Source of the DNA: an uncultured Anaerovibrio sp.
Lineage (GTDB): Bacteria > Bacillota > Negativicutes > Selenomonadales > Selenomonadaceae
Length of the DNA stretch: 26,162 nt
Reading direction: 5' to 3'
Assembly: GCA_902785445.1 (NCBI GenBank)
Contig: CACZYN010000005.1
Coordinates: 1-26,162 of the forward strand
In this document: positions 24,884 through 26,162 of the stretch, piece after piece
Layout: each line of letters starts with the position of its first letter
Numbering within the stretch: position 1 is the stretch's first letter
The notes under the pieces: generated by a model
What the model was told of the DNA's origin: nothing
What the model saw: only the letters and a program-made list of their open reading frames with translations
Databases searched by the model: none
Position numbers and translations under genes: made by a program

Positions 24884-25531
24884 ATGACTAAAATAATTTT
24901 AGTACGACATGGACAAACTATATGGAATAAATTGGGAAAATACCAAGGTCAAGCGGATGTGGAATTAAGTGATGCAGGAAAAAGACAAGCAGAGCTACTG
25001 GGAGAAAACTTCCCAATTAACCATATTGATGTAGTGTTTGCAAGTCCATTGAAAAGAGCCAGAGAAACGGCTGAAGCCGTAGCCCGAAAATTTAACCTGC
25101 CTGTAGTGACCTGTGAGGAATTTAGAGAGATCAATTTTGGCGATTGGGAAGGCCTGACCTATGATGAAATACATCAAAAATGGCCCCAGGAGCATGATAT
25201 GTTGTTCCAAAGCCCAGATCAGCTCACATGCCCTAATGGAGAAAGCTTTGCTGAAGTACAAAAACGAGCAGCCGGGAAAATGCTGGAAATAATCAAGGAA
25301 TATGATGAAAAAGTAGTGGTTATTACTGCTCATGGCGGAGTGATTAGAACCATGCTTTGCCATGCCTTGGGGATGCCGTTGAAAAATATGTGGCACATAA
25401 AGCAGGATAATACAGCATTGAATATTGTGTCTGCCTATGAAGAAGGGATGACGGTGGAGCTGATGAATTCCACAGTACACCTTATGAATAACGATTTCGG
25501 CTGCCATGATAATTGGCGACGGAAGAAATGA
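24884..25531 (+). CDS. cobC: histidine phosphatase, probable alpha-ribazole phosphatase
   Basis: 215 residues from ATG 24884, 4 nt after cobD, with an AGGGTGATAGG ribosome-binding region. It has the phosphoglycerate-mutase-like pattern: phospho-acceptor His9 in LVRHGQT, FASPLKRARETA, the acidic residue Glu82 in REINFGDWEGLTY, and the second His (150) in TAHGGVIRTML. In the cobalamin pathway CobC removes the phosphate from alpha-ribazole phosphate or adenosylcobalamin phosphate. The family has many other substrates, so the assignment rests largely on its place as the last gene of the operon. No terminator follows; the first rRNA promoter begins 15 nt after the stop. Confidence 0.85.
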   Translation: MTKIILVRHGQTIWNKLGKYQGQADVELSDAGKRQAELLGENFPINHIDVVFASPLKRARETAEAVARKFNLPVVTCEEFREINFGDWEGLTYDEIHQKWPQEHDMLFQSPDQLTCPNGESFAEVQKRAAGKMLEIIKEYDEKVVVITAHGGVIRTMLCHALGMPLKNMWHIKQDNTALNIVSAYEEGMTVELMNSTVHLMNNDFGCHDNWRRKK

Positions 25532-25546
25532 TAAATGATAAACTAG

Positions 25547-25575
25547 TTGACAATTAAGGATAAGAATAGTATCAT
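25547..25575 (+). promoter_or_regulatory. rRNA operon promoter P1
   Basis: Perfect -35 TTGACA (25547-25552), 17-nt spacer, -10 TATCAT (25570-25575). It is the upstream member of a tandem pair about 560 nt before the 16S gene and starts only 15 nt after the cobC stop. Confidence 0.85.
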
Positions 25576-25620
25576 AATTGATGTTGTCGGTTTCAGCTAC
25601 TTGGTGGCAGAACTGATAAA

Positions 25621-25664
25621 AATATCTCAAAAACTTCTTGACATAAGAAATGAGTTGAGATATT
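25621..25664. repeat. 10-bp inverted repeat bracketing rRNA promoter P2
   Basis: AATATCTCAA (25621-25630) is an exact inverted copy of TTGAGATATT (25655-25664). The left arm lies just before the -35 of P2 and the right arm overlaps its -10. This could be a dimeric regulator site or a chance AT-rich repeat. Confidence 0.5.
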
Positions 25665-25666
25665 AT
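25638..25666 (+). promoter_or_regulatory. rRNA operon promoter P2
   Basis: Perfect -35 TTGACA (25638-25643), 17-nt spacer, -10 TATTAT (25661-25666). It lies exactly 91 nt downstream of P1 and is probably the main start of the leader RNA (near 25673). Confidence 0.88.
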
Positions 25667-25672
25667 ATAAAA

Positions 25673-26125
25673 GCTGACTCACGGAGCAATAGCTTTGGAT
25701 GGTAGCATGAATCGCGAAGAGATTTTGTCGCAAGACAAGGCGCAACGACGAACCTGACCGAGACGTACACAGATGAGTACGTTGACCGAAGGTGAGGAGG
25801 AAGCAACGAAGTATTGTGGCAAAAGAACGAGCGAAGGTGTTCTTTGAAAACTAAACAATGCAACAAGAATCATGCACACATGATTCAAGCCAGATGATGG
25901 AGCAGCTTCCAAGAAACGAACCTTTGGTGAAGTTGATTGGATAAAGGTGCCCATGCCAAAACATCCCAAGAAATGAGCCTTTGGCGAAATTGCTTGGATG
26001 ATGTTGACGGCTGGTACTTGATAAGAGCTGCTGTACATACATAATAGTTTGTGCAACAAACTAAAATTCCTTTATTAAAAGGTAATTCTAGAAACTTTTA
26101 GAGCCATTCAGGTTCTTCAAATAAT
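25673..26125 (+). other. rRNA operon leader (non-coding) with antitermination-like box and hairpins
   Basis: No gene is supported here. Reading along the leader: a hairpin ACGTAC/GTACGT (25763-25768 with 25777-25782) between two TGACCGA copies; a TGTTCTTTGAAAACT element (25838-25852) resembling boxA-type antitermination sequences of Firmicutes rRNA operons; a perfect 8-bp hairpin GAATCATG/CATGATTC (25867-25886); a tandem 34-nt imperfect repeat (25909-25942 and 25966-25999); then AT-rich sequence up to the 16S 5' end. The leader probably supports antitermination and forms part of the RNase III processing stem whose other arm would be after 16S, outside the window. The start is inferred from P2. 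Confidence 0.75.
25909..25999 (+). repeat. two 34-nt imperfect direct repeats in the rRNA leader
   Basis: 25909-25942 and 25966-25999 match at 29 of 34 positions, with a 57-nt period. Both begin CCAAGAAA and share CCTTTGG. The second folds as AACATC (25960-25965) plus CCAAG (25966-25970) with CTTGG (25993-25997) and GATGTT (26000-26005); the first forms a shorter TCCAA/TTGGA stem. Confidence 0.7.
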
Positions 26126-26162
26126 TTTTTGGAGAGTTTGATCCTGGCTCAGGACGAACGCT
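26126..26162 (+). rRNA. 16S ribosomal RNA, 5' end only
   Basis: The conserved 16S opening GAGTTTGATCCTGGCTCAG is at 26134-26152 and continues GACGAACGCT to the window edge. By alignment with E. coli numbering, position 1 falls near 26126. The GACGAACGCT form is usual in Firmicutes. Only about 37 nt are present, too few to place the genus. Confidence 0.95.

Noticed and set aside
25909..25999. CRISPR array
   Set aside because: Only two imperfect units with a 23-nt gap, inside an rRNA leader and without cas genes.
25679..26059. 126-residue open frame on the minus strand in the rRNA leader
   Set aside because: It covers the leader hairpins and the repeat unit, so its two similar segments are a by-product of the DNA repeat; no ribosome-binding site.

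Overview
The window looks like chromosomal DNA of a Gram-negative-walled Firmicute, most likely a member of the Negativicutes (Selenomonadales/Acidaminococcales/Veillonellales). The outer-membrane side is implied by an RND efflux pump and two autotransporter-type heptosyltransferases. The Firmicutes side is implied by strong GGAGG ribosome-binding sites, TTGACA/TATAAT promoters, a Clostridium/Bacillus-like rRNA leader with a TTCTTTGAAAACT box, and a 16S start reading GACGAACGCT. The A-type flavoprotein and an anaerobic-type cobalamin operon (CbiC, CbiA, CbiB) fit an anaerobe. The genus cannot be fixed from this sequence alone.

Layout. 1-658 (-): 5' two-thirds of an FprA-like flavo-diiron protein, cut by the window edge. 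804-6696 (+): a tightly coupled set of RND adaptor, RND pump and ABC-F ATPase, followed by a secreted DUF3298/RsiV-like protein (6843-7712). 7722-8071: a gene-free stretch with at least six nested long-range helices, a strong candidate for an undescribed large structured RNA. 8128-12975 (-): two tandem TibC/Aah-type O-heptosyltransferases, then mqnA (menaquinone via futalosine), a SpeD-family protein without its pyruvoyl serine, and lgt. 13103-16894 (+): pth overlapping a cysteine-rich radical SAM gene, then a CheR methyltransferase and a truncated PaaK-like protein. 17027-25531 (+): nine cobalamin genes (cbiC, cbiA, cobU, cobQ, cbiB, cobS, pduX, cobD, cobC). 25547-26162 (+): tandem rRNA promoters, a long leader, and the first ~37 nt of a 16S rRNA gene.

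How the genes work together. The cobalamin operon holds the CbiC rearrangement, the amidations, the aminopropanol linker (PduX makes threonine phosphate, CobD decarboxylates it, CbiB attaches it) and nucleotide-loop assembly (CobU, CobS, CobC). The earlier ring-methylation genes, the adenosyltransferase and cobT are not in the window. No cobalamin riboswitch was seen before the operon, and no terminator separates it from the rRNA promoters. The main points for follow-up are the structured element at 7722-8071, the Ser-to-Gly change in the SpeD homologue, the radical SAM protein coupled to pth, and the paired heptosyltransferases with no autotransporter nearby.
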